DNA from: Gammaproteobacteria bacterium
GTDB lineage: Bacteria > Pseudomonadota > Gammaproteobacteria > DSM-16500
DNA length: 18,805 nucleotides
NCBI GenBank assembly: GCA_009885665.1
Contig: VFKI01000051.1
Span: forward strand, 1 to 18,805
Direction of reading: 5' to 3'
Shown here: in pieces, positions 1-6,994 of the stretch
Layout: every line of letters starts with the position of its first letter
Numbering within the stretch: position 1 is the stretch's first letter
Position numbers and translations under genes: made by a program
The notes under the pieces: model-generated
What the model was told of the DNA's origin: nothing
The model's database searches: none
Seen by the model: the letters and a program-made list of their open reading frames with translations, nothing else

Positions 1-116
1 AACGCAGTGAGCGCAGCGAAAGAACGGATCGCAATGATAAGCCACGCGGCAATAAGCGTAATAGCAATAATGGCAAACGCGGCGCGGGCTCAGGTAAGCA
101 GGAGAAGCGGACATGA
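1..116 (+). CDS. rpsC: 30S ribosomal protein S3, C-terminal end (5' partial)
   Basis: The reading frame that begins at base 3 stays open for 37 residues and stops with TGA at 114-116. It overlaps the rplP start as ATGA. The peptide is very polar and basic, rich in Arg, Lys, Asn, Ser and Gly, starting RSERSERTDRND and ending KQEKRT. That fits the flexible C-terminal tail of S3, and S3 is the gene always found directly before rplP in the S10 operon. S3 sits at the mRNA entry tunnel of the 30S head. The conserved KH and C-terminal domains lie outside the window, so the call rests on position plus tail character. The tail looks longer and more Asn/Ser-rich than the short basic end of E. coli S3. 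Confidence 0.8.
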   Translation, partial: RSERSERTDRNDKPRGNKRNSNNGKRGAGSGKQEKRT

Positions 117-526
117 TGCAACCTAAACAACGGTCATTCCGTAAAGATTTTAAAGGACGTAATCGTGGTGTTGCCACGCGTGGTAATCGTGTGAGTTTTG
201 GTGAGTATGGTTTGAAGGCAGTTGAATTAGGCCGTCTGACCGCACGTCAAATCGAAGCGGCGCGTCGTGCAATGTCACGTCATATCAAACGTGGCGGTAA
301 AATTTGGATTCGTATTTTCCCAGATAAGCCAATTTCCAAAAAGCCGCTGGAAGTGCGTATGGGTAGCGGTAAGGGAAATGTGGAATATTGGGTTGCGCAA
401 ATACAGCCAGGCCGCATGTTGTTTGAAATTGAAGGGGTGCCGGAAGATTTGGCACGCCAAGCGTTAAGGTTGGCAGCTGATAAGTTGCCTGTTAAAACCG
501 TGTTTGAAACCCGGACGATAATGTAA
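113..526 (+). CDS. rplP: 50S ribosomal protein L16
   Basis: L16 binds 23S rRNA near the A site and helps place the CCA end of aminoacyl-tRNA. The 137-residue length is the family norm. The start MMQPKQRSFRK aligns with the usual MLQPKRTKFRK, so the first ATG at 113 is chosen. A GGAG at 101-104 lies 8 nt upstream of it. Conserved stretches visible are the RGNRVSFGEYGLKA segment, the RRAMSRHIKRGGKIWIRIFPDKP core and the RMGSGKGNVEYWVA segment. It overlaps rpsC by 4 nt and shares one base with rpmC (TAATG), which indicates translational coupling in the S10 operon. Confidence 0.97.
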   Translation: MMQPKQRSFRKDFKGRNRGVATRGNRVSFGEYGLKAVELGRLTARQIEAARRAMSRHIKRGGKIWIRIFPDKPISKKPLEVRMGSGKGNVEYWVAQIQPGRMLFEIEGVPEDLARQALRLAADKLPVKTVFETRTIM

Positions 527-729
527 TGAATGCGATTGAATTGAGAGCAAAAAACGTTGAAGAATTGCAGGCAGAATTTATGGCGGCTAGCCGTGAATTA
601 TTTTCACTGCGTATTCAACGGAGTATCCAGCAAGCGGCGGACAAGAGTCATTTGTTCCGTAAATTGAAGCGTAACATTGCCCGTATCAAGACCATTTTGG
701 CTGAGAAGGCGAAGGAAGGCAAACAATGA
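526..729 (+). CDS. rpmC: 50S ribosomal protein L29
   Basis: L29 is a small two-helix protein next to the peptide exit tunnel, near the docking site for trigger factor and SRP. This protein has 67 residues. It shows the N-terminal helix with ELRAKNVEELQAEF, then ELFSLRIQ, and the C-terminal helix with RNIARIKTILAEK, which is the family signature. The middle (RSIQQAADKSHLFRKLK) differs from the common GQLENTHRIREV version but has the same length and charge pattern. It overlaps rplP by 1 nt and rpsQ by 4 nt, as in the standard S10 operon order. Confidence 0.95.
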   Translation: MNAIELRAKNVEELQAEFMAASRELFSLRIQRSIQQAADKSHLFRKLKRNIARIKTILAEKAKEGKQ

Positions 730-1022
730 CTGAAGTAAATGCAACAAAAGCTGAAAAAGCAAGTCGTAGCGTTGTCGGCGTGGTCGTCAGCTGCAAAATG
801 AATAAAACCATTGTGGTTGAAGTCGAGCGCAAAGTGCGTCATCCGTTATACGGCAAGTTCATCAAGCGTTTTACGCGTTTGAATGCACATGCAGAAGCGG
901 GTAGTTGTGCGGAAGGCGATACTGTCACCATTGGCATGTGTCGGCCGATCTCCAAAACTAAGCATTGGCAGTTTGTCGGTGTGGTACGTGCAGCTTCAGG
1001 CGTTGCGACGCAGGTAGCATAA
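726..1022 (+). CDS. rpsQ: 30S ribosomal protein S17
   Basis: S17 is an OB-fold protein that binds 16S rRNA early in assembly of the 30S body. The 98-residue protein has a short N-terminal extension (about 15 residues, MTEVNATKAEKASRS). The core GVVVSCKMNKTIVVEVERK follows, then the HPLYGKFIKRFTR loop, and the EGDTVTIGMCRPISKTKHW segment that matches the family's GD.V.I.E.RPLSK pattern. The start is fixed by the ATGA overlap with rpmC. This is the last gene of the S10 operon; an 80-nt gap with a possible promoter separates it from rplN. Confidence 0.97.
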   Translation: MTEVNATKAEKASRSVVGVVVSCKMNKTIVVEVERKVRHPLYGKFIKRFTRLNAHAEAGSCAEGDTVTIGMCRPISKTKHWQFVGVVRAASGVATQVA

Positions 1023-1030
1023 AATTTTTC

Positions 1031-1058
1031 TTTATTTATTGGTAAAACATGCTAAGAT
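1031..1058 (+). promoter_or_regulatory. Possible spc operon promoter
   Basis: In the rpsQ-rplN gap there is TAAGAT at 1053-1058. It is preceded by TGC, giving an extended -10 pattern, with a weak TTTATT at 1031-1036 and a 16-nt spacer. E. coli has its spc promoter in this same gap, which is the main reason to list it. The -35 match is only about 3 of 6, so this is a candidate and not a firm site. Confidence 0.35.
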
Positions 1059-1102
1059 TGGCGGCCTTTTCCGGCAGTCCATAGCAAGGTTTGGAGTTTG
1101 TC

Positions 1103-1471
1103 ATGATTCAGACGCAATCAATGCTTGAAGTGGCCGATAATAGCGGTGCGCGTCGGGTAATGTGTATTAAAGTGTTAGGCGGTTCGCGCCGGCGTTATGC
1201 TGGTATTGGTGATGTGATTAAAGTCAGCATCAAAGAAGCGATTCCACGCGGTAAAGTGAAGAAAGGCGATGTGTTGAGCGCCGTCATCGTTAGAACCCGT
1301 AAAGGGGTGAGGCGTGGGGATGGTTCGATTATTCGCTTTGATGAAAATGCAGTTGTGTTATTGAATGCGCAGATGCAGCCACTTGCTACGCGTATCTTTG
1401 GGCCTGTCACTCGCGAATTACGGGGTGAAAGTTTTATGAAGATTATTTCGCTCGCGCCAGAGGTGATTTAA
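1103..1471 (+). CDS. rplN: 50S ribosomal protein L14
   Basis: L14 lies at the subunit interface, contacts 16S helix 14 and is the binding target of the silencing factor RsfS. ATG 1103 gives 122 residues starting MIQTQSMLEVADNSGARRVMCIKVLGGS, the canonical L14 N-terminus. A TTG at 1091 is in frame but would add four residues with no family support. GGAG at 1093-1096 is a suitable ribosome binding site for the ATG. The downstream segments GDVIKVSIKEAIPRGKVKKG and RIFGPVTRELR are typical. It is the first gene of the spc operon, 1 nt before rplX. Confidence 0.97.
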   Translation: MIQTQSMLEVADNSGARRVMCIKVLGGSRRRYAGIGDVIKVSIKEAIPRGKVKKGDVLSAVIVRTRKGVRRGDGSIIRFDENAVVLLNAQMQPLATRIFGPVTRELRGESFMKIISLAPEVI

Positions 1472-1472
1472 C

Positions 1473-1796
1473 ATGCAAAAAATCAGAAAAGGCGATGAAA
1501 TCGTCGTGACCGCCGGGAAAGATAAAGGCAAGCGCGGTGTCGTATTGCAAGTGTTGGAAGAAGGCCGTAGGTTGCTGGTTGAGGGGATTAATGCTGCACG
1601 TAAGCATGTTAAGCCTAATCCGCAAGCCAATGAAAAAGGTGGCGTCGTATTGAAGCTGCTGCCAATTCAGCGCTCGAATGTCATGCTGTATGATGCAGCC
1701 TCTGGCAAAGGGAGTCGCGTTGGTATACGTAGATTAGAAGATGGACGTTTAGCACGTTTCTTCAAATCAACGGGTGAATTAGTAGATGCTAGTTAA
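1473..1796 (+). CDS. rplX: 50S ribosomal protein L24
   Basis: L24 starts 50S assembly by binding the 5' region of 23S rRNA and ends up near the tunnel exit. The 107-residue protein begins with a KOW motif (RKGDEIVVTAGKDKGKRGVVLQV), followed by VEGINAARKHVKPNPQ, the signature stretch of bacterial L24. The later part (LPIQRSNVMLYD) also matches. It starts one nt after the rplN stop and is therefore probably coupled to it. An AAGAAGG at the end of this gene serves as ribosome binding site for rplE. Confidence 0.97.
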   Translation: MQKIRKGDEIVVTAGKDKGKRGVVLQVLEEGRRLLVEGINAARKHVKPNPQANEKGGVVLKLLPIQRSNVMLYDAASGKGSRVGIRRLEDGRLARFFKSTGELVDAS

Positions 1797-1810
1797 GAAG
1801 GTAAAGTGAA

Positions 1811-2371
1811 ATGACGCGTTTACAGGAATTTTATCGTGGTGAAGTCGTAGCGAAGCTGATGAAGCGATTCAGTTACTCTTCTGTTATGCAAGTGCCGCGT
1901 GTGAAAAAGATTACCCTGAATATGGGGTTAGGTGAAGCCATTGACAATAAAAAAGTCATTGAGTTTGGTGTGGCAGATCTCGAAAAGATTGCTGGCCAAA
2001 AACCTATTGTGACATTAGCACGCAAGTCAATCGCCGGTTTCAAAGTGCGCGAAGGCTGGCCAGTAGGGTGCAAAGTCACTTTGCGTGGCAAGCGTATGTA
2101 TGAATTTTTGGATCGTTTGATCAATATTGCCTTACCACGTGTGCGCGACTTTCGTGGCTTGAGTGCAAAATCATTTGATGGTCGCGGTAATTACAGTCTA
2201 GGCTTTAAGGAACAGATTGTATTTCCTGAAATTGAATACGATAAAATTGATGCATTGCGGGGTCTCGATATTACTATCACGACGTCTGCGCAAAGCGATA
2301 AAGAGGCGCATGCCTTGCTTAATGCATTCAGTTTTCCTTTTAAAGAGAAAGATTTGGAACAACAGGGCTGA
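1811..2371 (+). CDS. rplE: 50S ribosomal protein L5
   Basis: L5 binds 5S rRNA and forms part of the central protuberance, contacting P-site tRNA and S13. The 186-residue protein is slightly longer than the usual 178-180. Conserved pieces include VPRVKKITLNMGLGEA, GQKPIVTLARKSIAGFKVREG, the P-loop region YEFLDRLINIALPRVRDFRGLS, and the DGRGNYSLGFKEQIVFPEI signature. The extra length is a short charged C-terminal tail (FKEKDLEQQG). The start ATG 1811 has AAGAAGG about 10 nt upstream. In E. coli the S8 repressor site overlaps this gene start; I could not see a clear equivalent hairpin here. Confidence 0.97.
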   Translation: MTRLQEFYRGEVVAKLMKRFSYSSVMQVPRVKKITLNMGLGEAIDNKKVIEFGVADLEKIAGQKPIVTLARKSIAGFKVREGWPVGCKVTLRGKRMYEFLDRLINIALPRVRDFRGLSAKSFDGRGNYSLGFKEQIVFPEIEYDKIDALRGLDITITTSAQSDKEAHALLNAFSFPFKEKDLEQQG

Positions 2372-2375
2372 CATA

Positions 2376-2681
2376 ATGGCAAAGAAATCTTCGGTATTAC
2401 GTGACGAAAAAAGACGTGCGTTAAGCAAGAAATACAACGCATTACGTCTGACGTTGAAAGAAAAAATTATTGCATTAAGCGTGAGCGATGCAGATCGTGC
2501 AGCAGCAGAGCGTAAATTGCAAACGCTGCCACGTGATTCCAGTCGTTGCCGGCAGCGTAATCGTTGTAGTCAGTGCGGACGTTCGCGTGGTTTTAATCGT
2601 TTAACGGGCTTATGCCGGATTCATATGCGTTATGCAGTGATGAATGGCTTAGTTCCAGGGATGCGTAAAGCGAGTTGGTAG
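2376..2681 (+). CDS. rpsN: 30S ribosomal protein S14, long form with Cys/His quartet
   Basis: S14 is a late-assembly protein of the 30S head. The start ATG 2376 lies 4 nt after the rplE stop and gives 101 residues beginning MAKKSSVLRDEKRR, the length of the E. coli form. The C-terminus GLVPGMRKASW is the classic ending. Residues C64, C67, C80 and H83 make a C-x2-C-x12-C-x2-H arrangement. Zinc-binding S14 proteins carry CxxC...CxxC at this place but are normally only about 61 residues. Long S14 proteins usually lack these cysteines; E. coli keeps one. An upstream in-frame ATG at 2217 lies inside rplE and was rejected. Confidence 0.96.
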   Translation: MAKKSSVLRDEKRRALSKKYNALRLTLKEKIIALSVSDADRAAAERKLQTLPRDSSRCRQRNRCSQCGRSRGFNRLTGLCRIHMRYAVMNGLVPGMRKASW

Positions 2682-2760
2682 GTTTGGATTTTATCGCCCG
2701 CCCTGTTTTTTGTAAAAGTAAGATATTTTTAGTTTAAGAATGTATTGTAGGGGTAAAGAA

Positions 2761-3156
2761 ATGTCCATGCAGGATCCAATCGCTGATATGCTGACGCGTA
2801 TCAGAAACGCACAAGCGGTGAAAGAGCAGCAAGTTATGTTGCCTTCTTCCAAAGTGAAGCAAGCTATTTTGCAAGTGTTGCAAGCGGAAGGTTTTATTCG
2901 TAGTTACGAAGAAATCATCGATGCAGGCAAGCATAATCTGAAAGTTGTTTTGGCTTATTTTCAAAATCAGCCAGTGATTCATAAAATTAAGCGTATTAGT
3001 AAAGTCGGCTTGCGCATTTATCGTGGTAGCGATGAATTGCCTGTGGTGAATGCGGGCATGGGTATTTCCATTGTGTCGACGTCACAGGGCGTCATGTCAG
3101 GCAAAGAAGCCAAGGCTCGTAAATTGGGTGGCGAAGTGCTGTGCACGGTTGAGTAG
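2761..3156 (+). CDS. rpsH: 30S ribosomal protein S8
   Basis: S8 binds helix 21 of 16S rRNA in the central domain and, in E. coli, represses the spc operon by binding its mRNA. ATG 2761 gives 131 residues starting MSMQDPIADMLTRIRNAQ, which is canonical; an in-frame ATG at 2740 would add seven residues with no homology support. AGGGG at 2749-2753 serves as ribosome binding site. The C-terminal signature STSQGVMSGKEAKARKLGGEVLCTV is intact. The gene is set off by 79 nt upstream and 104 nt downstream, larger gaps than elsewhere in the operon. Confidence 0.97.
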   Translation: MSMQDPIADMLTRIRNAQAVKEQQVMLPSSKVKQAILQVLQAEGFIRSYEEIIDAGKHNLKVVLAYFQNQPVIHKIKRISKVGLRIYRGSDELPVVNAGMGISIVSTSQGVMSGKEAKARKLGGEVLCTVE

Positions 3157-3197
3157 TTGACACACACAGTTGCGTTGTTGGTCACTATTCGGCAGGG

Positions 3198-3234
3198 TCA
3201 GGTTTTGCAGAAAACGTTTCTACAGCGCACCTGA
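3198..3234 (+). other. Imperfect stem-loop between rpsH and rplF
   Basis: TCAGGT (3198-3203) pairs with ACCTGA (3229-3234), and inside it AGAAA pairs with TTTCT around an ACG loop near 3210-3220. There is no T-tract, so it does not look like an intrinsic terminator. It may be an mRNA processing or stability element in the 104-nt gap. The structure is assigned by eye only. Confidence 0.35.
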
Positions 3235-3260
3235 ACAGTTAGCGTTATTGAGGAATACAA

Positions 3261-3839
3261 ATGAGTGACATGGTTATTACATCGCGGGTTGGCAGGTTGC
3301 CCGTTGAATTGCCCAAAGGTGTGGAAGCCACGCTGGCAGGTAATGAATTACATATTAAAGGTCCTAAAGGTAAAAAGACGGTTGCAATTCATCCGACTTT
3401 AGCTGTCAATATTGCGGGTCAAGAATTGACTGTTGTGCCGACAGCGGTGAAAGCCTATACGCGCAATGGCACAGGTTCACGTTTGAATCGTGCCATCGCG
3501 GGTACGATGCGTGCTTTGATTGCCAATGCAGTGCATGGCGTTACGCATGCTTTTGAACGTAAATTGCTGTTGGTGGGTGTGGGGTATCGTGCGGCTATCA
3601 AAGGCCAAGAATTGAACCTGACATTGGGTTTTTCTCATCCTGTTTCTTTTGTGGCACCTGAAGGTATTACCATTGAAACGCCGTCACAAACAGAAGTGGT
3701 GATTAAGGGTATGGATTTACACTTGGTTGGTCATGTTGCATCCTGTATTAGAGCGATTCGTCCGCCGGAACCTTATAAAGGTAAAGGTGTGCGTTATTCT
3801 AATGAAGTGATTGAACTGAAAGAAACCAAGAAGAAGTAG
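3261..3839 (+). CDS. rplF: 50S ribosomal protein L6
   Basis: L6 binds 23S domain VI close to the sarcin-ricin loop and the factor-binding site. The 192-residue protein has the usual two repeated L6 folds. The first runs from SRVGRLPVELPKGVEATL and the second covers GVTHAFERKLLLVGVGYRAAIKGQELNLTLGFSHPV. The C-terminus holds RAIRPPEPYKGKGVRYSNEVIELKETKKK (shown here by its ends R..KKK), close to the standard RPPEPYKGKGVRY motif. It is longer than the usual 177 residues because of a seven-residue N-terminal extension (MSDMVIT) and inserts in the first half. AGGA at 3251-3254 supports the ATG at 3261 over the in-frame ATG at 3270. Confidence 0.96.
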   Translation: MSDMVITSRVGRLPVELPKGVEATLAGNELHIKGPKGKKTVAIHPTLAVNIAGQELTVVPTAVKAYTRNGTGSRLNRAIAGTMRALIANAVHGVTHAFERKLLLVGVGYRAAIKGQELNLTLGFSHPVSFVAPEGITIETPSQTEVVIKGMDLHLVGHVASCIRAIRPPEPYKGKGVRYSNEVIELKETKKK

Positions 3840-3850
3840 AGGAAGCGTTT

Positions 3851-4210
3851 ATGATAAAGAATCGTAAAGAAGCAAGAATACGTCGGGCACAAAAAACCCG
3901 CATCCGTATTCGTATGCAAGAAGCTATCAGATTATGTGTGCATCGCACGCCGCGACATATTTATGCGCAAGTGATTTCTGCGGATGCCAGTCAGGTGTTA
4001 GTCTGTGCATCCACATTAGATGCTGAATTGCGTAAAACATTGAAATCGACGGGTAATATTGATGCCGCTAAAGCTGTCGGCGAATTGGTTGCCAAGCGCG
4101 CATTAGAAAAAGGTGTCAATAATGTAGCGTTTGATCGTTCTGGCTATTTTTATCATGGCCGGGTCAAGGCATTGGCAGATGCTGCGCGTGAAGCAGGTTT
4201 GCAGTTCTAG
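3851..4210 (+). CDS. rplR: 50S ribosomal protein L18
   Basis: L18 binds 5S rRNA together with L5 and attaches it to the 50S central protuberance. The 119-residue length is near the E. coli 117. The basic N-terminus (RKEARIRRAQKTRIRIRMQ) is the 5S-binding tail. RLCVHRTPRHIYAQVISAD corresponds to RLVVHRTPRHIYAQVI, and the end has NVAFDRSGYFYHGRVKALADAAREAGLQF split over the usual FDRSGYKYHGRV..LADAAREAGL pattern. GGAAG at 3841-3845 is the ribosome binding site, 11 nt after the rplF stop. Confidence 0.97.
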   Translation: MIKNRKEARIRRAQKTRIRIRMQEAIRLCVHRTPRHIYAQVISADASQVLVCASTLDAELRKTLKSTGNIDAAKAVGELVAKRALEKGVNNVAFDRSGYFYHGRVKALADAAREAGLQF

Positions 4211-4234
4211 TAGATTTTTAAAGGGTTATCAAAA

Positions 4235-4765
4235 ATGGCGAGTATGGACCAAAGAAGTGAGCGTAACGATAACATTCAGGAAAAACTGATTTCTGTATCG
4301 CGTAACGCAAAAGTCGTGAAAGGTGGACGCGTGTTTACCTTTGGTACGCTGACAGTGGCGGGTGATGGCAACGGCCGCATCGGTATGGGTCGTGGCAAGG
4401 CGCGTGAAGTGCCGGTTGCGGTACAAAAAGCACTGGAAGCTGCTCGCAAAGACATGAAGCAAATTGCGCTGAAGGGCGGCACATTGCATTCCGAGTTGAT
4501 AGGCAAGCATGGCGCAACGCGCGTATTCATGAAGCCAGCTTCGGAAGGTACCGGTATTATTGCCGGTGGCGCAATGCGCGCAGTGTTCGAAGTCTTAGGT
4601 GTAAAAGATGTGTTGGCGAAAATTGTTGGCTCAACCAATCCAATTAATGTTGTGCGTGCAACGCTCAACGCATTGGAAAATGCTTCAACACCTGAATTTG
4701 TCGCAGCTAAGCGCGGCAAGACAGTAGACGAAGTGATGGGAGACGATAACAATGTCAGCAAATAA
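4235..4765 (+). CDS. rpsE: 30S ribosomal protein S5
   Basis: S5 lines the mRNA entry channel with S3 and S4 and affects decoding accuracy; spectinomycin-resistance and ram mutations fall in its N-terminal loop. The 176-residue protein has the double-stranded RNA-binding fold (EKLISVSRNAKVVKGGR) and the loop TLTVAGDGNGRIGMGRGKAREVP. The C-terminal domain contains ASEGTGIIAGGAMRAVFEV and STNPINVVRATLNAL. Wild-type spectinomycin-loop residues seem present (VVKGGR). It overlaps rpmD by 14 nt, an unusually long overlap for this operon. Confidence 0.97.
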   Translation: MASMDQRSERNDNIQEKLISVSRNAKVVKGGRVFTFGTLTVAGDGNGRIGMGRGKAREVPVAVQKALEAARKDMKQIALKGGTLHSELIGKHGATRVFMKPASEGTGIIAGGAMRAVFEVLGVKDVLAKIVGSTNPINVVRATLNALENASTPEFVAAKRGKTVDEVMGDDNNVSK

Positions 4766-4961
4766 AAAACTTAAAGTAACGCTTACACGTAGCACGATTG
4801 GTGCAAGACCCGATCATAAAGCGTGTGTGAAAGGTTTAGGTTTGGGGACGAAAATTGGCCGTACGGCTGTGTTGAATGATGATGCTTGTGTGCGCGGCAT
4901 GATCAACAAGGTGTCGCATCTTGTGACAGTCGAAGCAGTAACAGGCGGAGCAGCAGAATGA
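4752..4961 (+). CDS. rpmD: 50S ribosomal protein L30
   Basis: L30 is a small peripheral 50S protein. The 69-residue product contains KLKVTLTRSTIGARPDHKACVKGLGL, with the KVTL.RS.IG......TV.GLGL pattern of the family, followed by VLNDDACVRGMINKVSHLVTVE. It is about ten residues longer than E. coli L30, with extra residues at both ends, including a C-terminal VTGGAAE. GGAG at 4739-4742 inside rpsE serves as the ribosome binding site. It overlaps rpsE by 14 nt and rplO by 4 nt (ATGA). Confidence 0.95.
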   Translation: MSANKKLKVTLTRSTIGARPDHKACVKGLGLGTKIGRTAVLNDDACVRGMINKVSHLVTVEAVTGGAAE

Positions 4962-5404
4962 AATTAAATACATTAAAACCTGCCGAGGGTGCAAAAACCA
5001 AAGCGATGCGCGTAGGTCGTGGCATAGGGTGTGGCAAAGGTAAGACATGTGGTAAAGGCCATAAGGGTCAACATGCACGTTCGGGTGGGTATCACAAAGT
5101 GGGTTTTGAAGGCGGTCAGATGCCATTGCAACGCCGTTTGCCAAAATCGGGTTTCAATTCAATGAAATCTTTGTTGCGCCAAGAATTACCTTTGTCTGCA
5201 TTGAATCAATTGGATACGGCAGAAGTGAGTTTTACCACACTGAAAGCAGCCGACATCATCAGAAAATCGACGAAATACGTTAAAATTATTGCTTCAGGCG
5301 AATTAAAAAAAGCAGTCAATGTGAGTGATGTATTAGTGACCGCCGGTGCGCGTGTCGCAATCGAAGCATTGGGTGGCAAAATTAATTCAGCGCAAGTCGC
5401 GTAA
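4958..5404 (+). CDS. rplO: 50S ribosomal protein L15
   Basis: L15 is a late-assembly 50S protein that reaches into 23S rRNA. ATG 4958 overlaps the rpmD stop as ATGA and gives 148 residues starting MKLNTLKPAEGAKTKAMRVGRG. The Gly-rich N-terminal arm reads GIGCGKGKTCGKGHKGQHAR, which corresponds to the usual GIGSGLGKTGGRGHKGQ. Next come GFEGGQMPLQRRLPKSGFNS and a C-terminal domain ending EALGGKINSAQVA. An upstream in-frame start at 4886 lies inside rpmD and was rejected. Confidence 0.96.
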   Translation: MKLNTLKPAEGAKTKAMRVGRGIGCGKGKTCGKGHKGQHARSGGYHKVGFEGGQMPLQRRLPKSGFNSMKSLLRQELPLSALNQLDTAEVSFTTLKAADIIRKSTKYVKIIASGELKKAVNVSDVLVTAGARVAIEALGGKINSAQVA

Positions 5405-5420
5405 ATAGGATAGCGTACAT

Positions 5421-6749
5421 ATGGCTAATTCAGGCAGGGGTCAGGCAGGTGCCAGCAAGCGGGGTTTTGCTGATCTGACAGGGCGTCTCCTGTTTGTATT
5501 AGCTGCTATTGTGATTTATCGCATTGGCACGTATATTCCTGTGCCGGGCTTGGATCCGGCCCGTTTGCAGGCATTATTTCATAGCCAGCAGAATAACATT
5601 ATTGGTTTATTCAATATGTTTTCCGGTGGTGCGTTGATGCGCTTCAGTGTGTTTGCCTTAGGCATTATGCCGTATATTTCCGCTTCAATTATCGTGCAAT
5701 TGCTGACGGTGATGATGCCGCAATTAGCCGAGTTACGTAAAGAAGGTGAGGCGGGGCAGCGTAAGATCAATCGTTATACGCGTTATGGTACTTTGTTTTT
5801 AGCCGCATTTCAGGCCTTAGGGGTCTCTAAAATGCTGGCTTCACATGGTATTGCACTGGATCCGAATTTTTCATTTTATTTGACGACGTGTTTAACCTTA
5901 GTGACAGGCACTTTATTCCTGATGTGGATAGGGGAGCAAGTTACAGAGCGCGGGATTGGTAATGGTATTTCTATCATTATCTTTTCCGGTATCGTCGCCG
6001 GTTTACCCGCAGCAGTTGCTAGAGTATTTGAGCAAGTGCATGAAGGCCAAATGCAAGTAATCACATTCCTGCTGATTGTTTTAGCGGTAGCACTGGTAAT
6101 GGCGTTTGTTGTGTTTGTTGAGCGCGGTCAACGGCGTATCACGATTAATTATGCGCGGCGTATGCAGGGCGGCAGCATGTATTCAGCGCGCAGCAGTCAT
6201 TTGCCGTTGAAAATTAATATGTCGGGGGTTATTCCGCCGATTTTTGCATCGAGTATTCTTCTTGTGCCAGCGACTTTGGCGCAATGGTTTGGTAATGGTC
6301 ATGGCATGAATTGGTTAGGTTCATTAGGACTCGCCATGCAAGTGGGTCAACCTTTGCATATGTTAATTTATGCCGCGACGATTGTATTTTTCTGCTTTTT
6401 TTATACGGCTTTAGTATTTAATCCAGCTGAAACTGCGGAAAACTTAAAAAAATCGGGTGCATTTGTGCCAGGTATCCGGCCCGGTGATCAAACCGCACGT
6501 TATATTGATAATGTCATGACGCGCTTAACATTGGCTGGCGCAGCGTATGTTACGGCAGTTTGTTTGTTACCGGAGCTAATGATTTTATTGTGGAATGTAC
6601 CGTTTTATTTTGGTGGTACATCATTATTGATTATTGTGGTGGTCGTGATGGACTTTATCGCGCAGGTACAGACGCATATTATGTCGTTTCAATATGAGTC
6701 GTTAATGAAAAAGAGTACATTGAAGGGCGGCGTGGGCGCGTTAAGGTAG
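5421..6749 (+). CDS. secY: Preprotein translocase subunit SecY
   Basis: SecY is the channel of the SecYEG translocon in the inner membrane. It moves unfolded preproteins with SecA and inserts membrane proteins co-translationally. The 442-residue length equals the E. coli protein. Ten hydrophobic segments can be traced, starting at LLFVLAAIVIYRIG and ending at LLIIVVVVMDFIAQVQ. Signature stretches include GLFNMFSGGALMRFSVFALG, LPLKINMSGVIPPIFASS and the cytosolic loop FVPGIRPGDQTARYIDNVMTRLT, which contacts SecA and ribosomes. It lies 16 nt after rplO, with AGGA at 5407-5410. Linking secY to ribosomal genes is the standard bacterial arrangement. Confidence 0.98.
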   Translation: MANSGRGQAGASKRGFADLTGRLLFVLAAIVIYRIGTYIPVPGLDPARLQALFHSQQNNIIGLFNMFSGGALMRFSVFALGIMPYISASIIVQLLTVMMPQLAELRKEGEAGQRKINRYTRYGTLFLAAFQALGVSKMLASHGIALDPNFSFYLTTCLTLVTGTLFLMWIGEQVTERGIGNGISIIIFSGIVAGLPAAVARVFEQVHEGQMQVITFLLIVLAVALVMAFVVFVERGQRRITINYARRMQGGSMYSARSSHLPLKINMSGVIPPIFASSILLVPATLAQWFGNGHGMNWLGSLGLAMQVGQPLHMLIYAATIVFFCFFYTALVFNPAETAENLKKSGAFVPGIRPGDQTARYIDNVMTRLTLAGAAYVTAVCLLPELMILLWNVPFYFGGTSLLIIVVVVMDFIAQVQTHIMSFQYESLMKKSTLKGGVGALR

Positions 6750-6793
6750 TAGAGATTTGTAATAGTACGTTTTTATCAAGAGGTTAACATCAC

Positions 6794-6907
6794 ATGAAAG
6801 TCGGTGCATCAGTAAAGAAAATTTGCCGCAACTGTAAAGTTGTACGTCGTAAAGGCGTTGTGCGGATTATATGCAAAGAAAAGCGTCACAAGCAAAAACA
6901 AGGTTAA
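6794..6907 (+). CDS. rpmJ: 50S ribosomal protein L36 (zinc form)
   Basis: This 37-residue gene reads MKVGASVKKICRNCKVVRRK and ends KEKRHKQKQG. L36 is the smallest ribosomal protein and binds 23S rRNA near the factor-binding region. C11, C14, C27 and H32 form the C-x2-C-x12-C-x4-H zinc ribbon of the classic, zinc-dependent form. Position 3 is Gly+4 of MKVGAS, where most relatives have MKVRAS. AGAGG at 6779-6783 lies upstream of the ATG. It sits between secY and rpsM, the expected place at the end of the spc operon. Confidence 0.97.
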   Translation: MKVGASVKKICRNCKVVRRKGVVRIICKEKRHKQKQG

Positions 6908-6915
6908 GCGTTCCT

Positions 6916-6955
6916 TATCTTTTGTCGTAGATACTTTTTTTTTTGCTTTTTTTTT
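6916..6955 (+). terminator. Weak terminator or attenuator with double T-tract
   Basis: TATCT (6916-6920) can pair with AGATA (6929-6933) around an 8-nt loop. It is followed at once by ten T, then GC, then nine T (to 6955). The T-tracts are striking but the stem is short and A/T-rich, so termination would be partial at best. The position, just after rpmJ and before the alpha-operon promoter, suits an operon boundary. Confidence 0.4.
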
Positions 6956-6965
6956 CATATCAGCA

Positions 6966-6994
6966 TTGATTTTTTGTTGGTATACGCATAGAAT
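6966..6994 (+). promoter_or_regulatory. Alpha operon promoter
   Basis: TTGATT (6966-6971) and TAGAAT (6989-6994) are separated by the optimal 17 nt and match sigma70 consensus at 4 and 5 of 6 positions. Transcription would start near 7001, leaving a leader of about 60 nt before rpsM. E. coli has a promoter at the same place, followed by an S4-binding pseudoknot leader. I cannot confirm such a pseudoknot by eye. Confidence 0.6.

Noticed and set aside
2217..2375. Extended N-terminus for rpsN
   Set aside because: The extension lies in another frame of rplE and has no S14 similarity; ATG 2376 gives the canonical N-terminus.
3157..3191. Promoter with perfect TTGACA after rpsH
   Set aside because: No -10 box at 16-18 nt; the nearest TATTCG or CACTAT choices are at wrong spacing.
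4229..4761. Long minus-strand open frames over rpsE and other ribosomal genes
   Set aside because: They are shadows of strongly conserved plus-strand genes and show no family signature or start signal.
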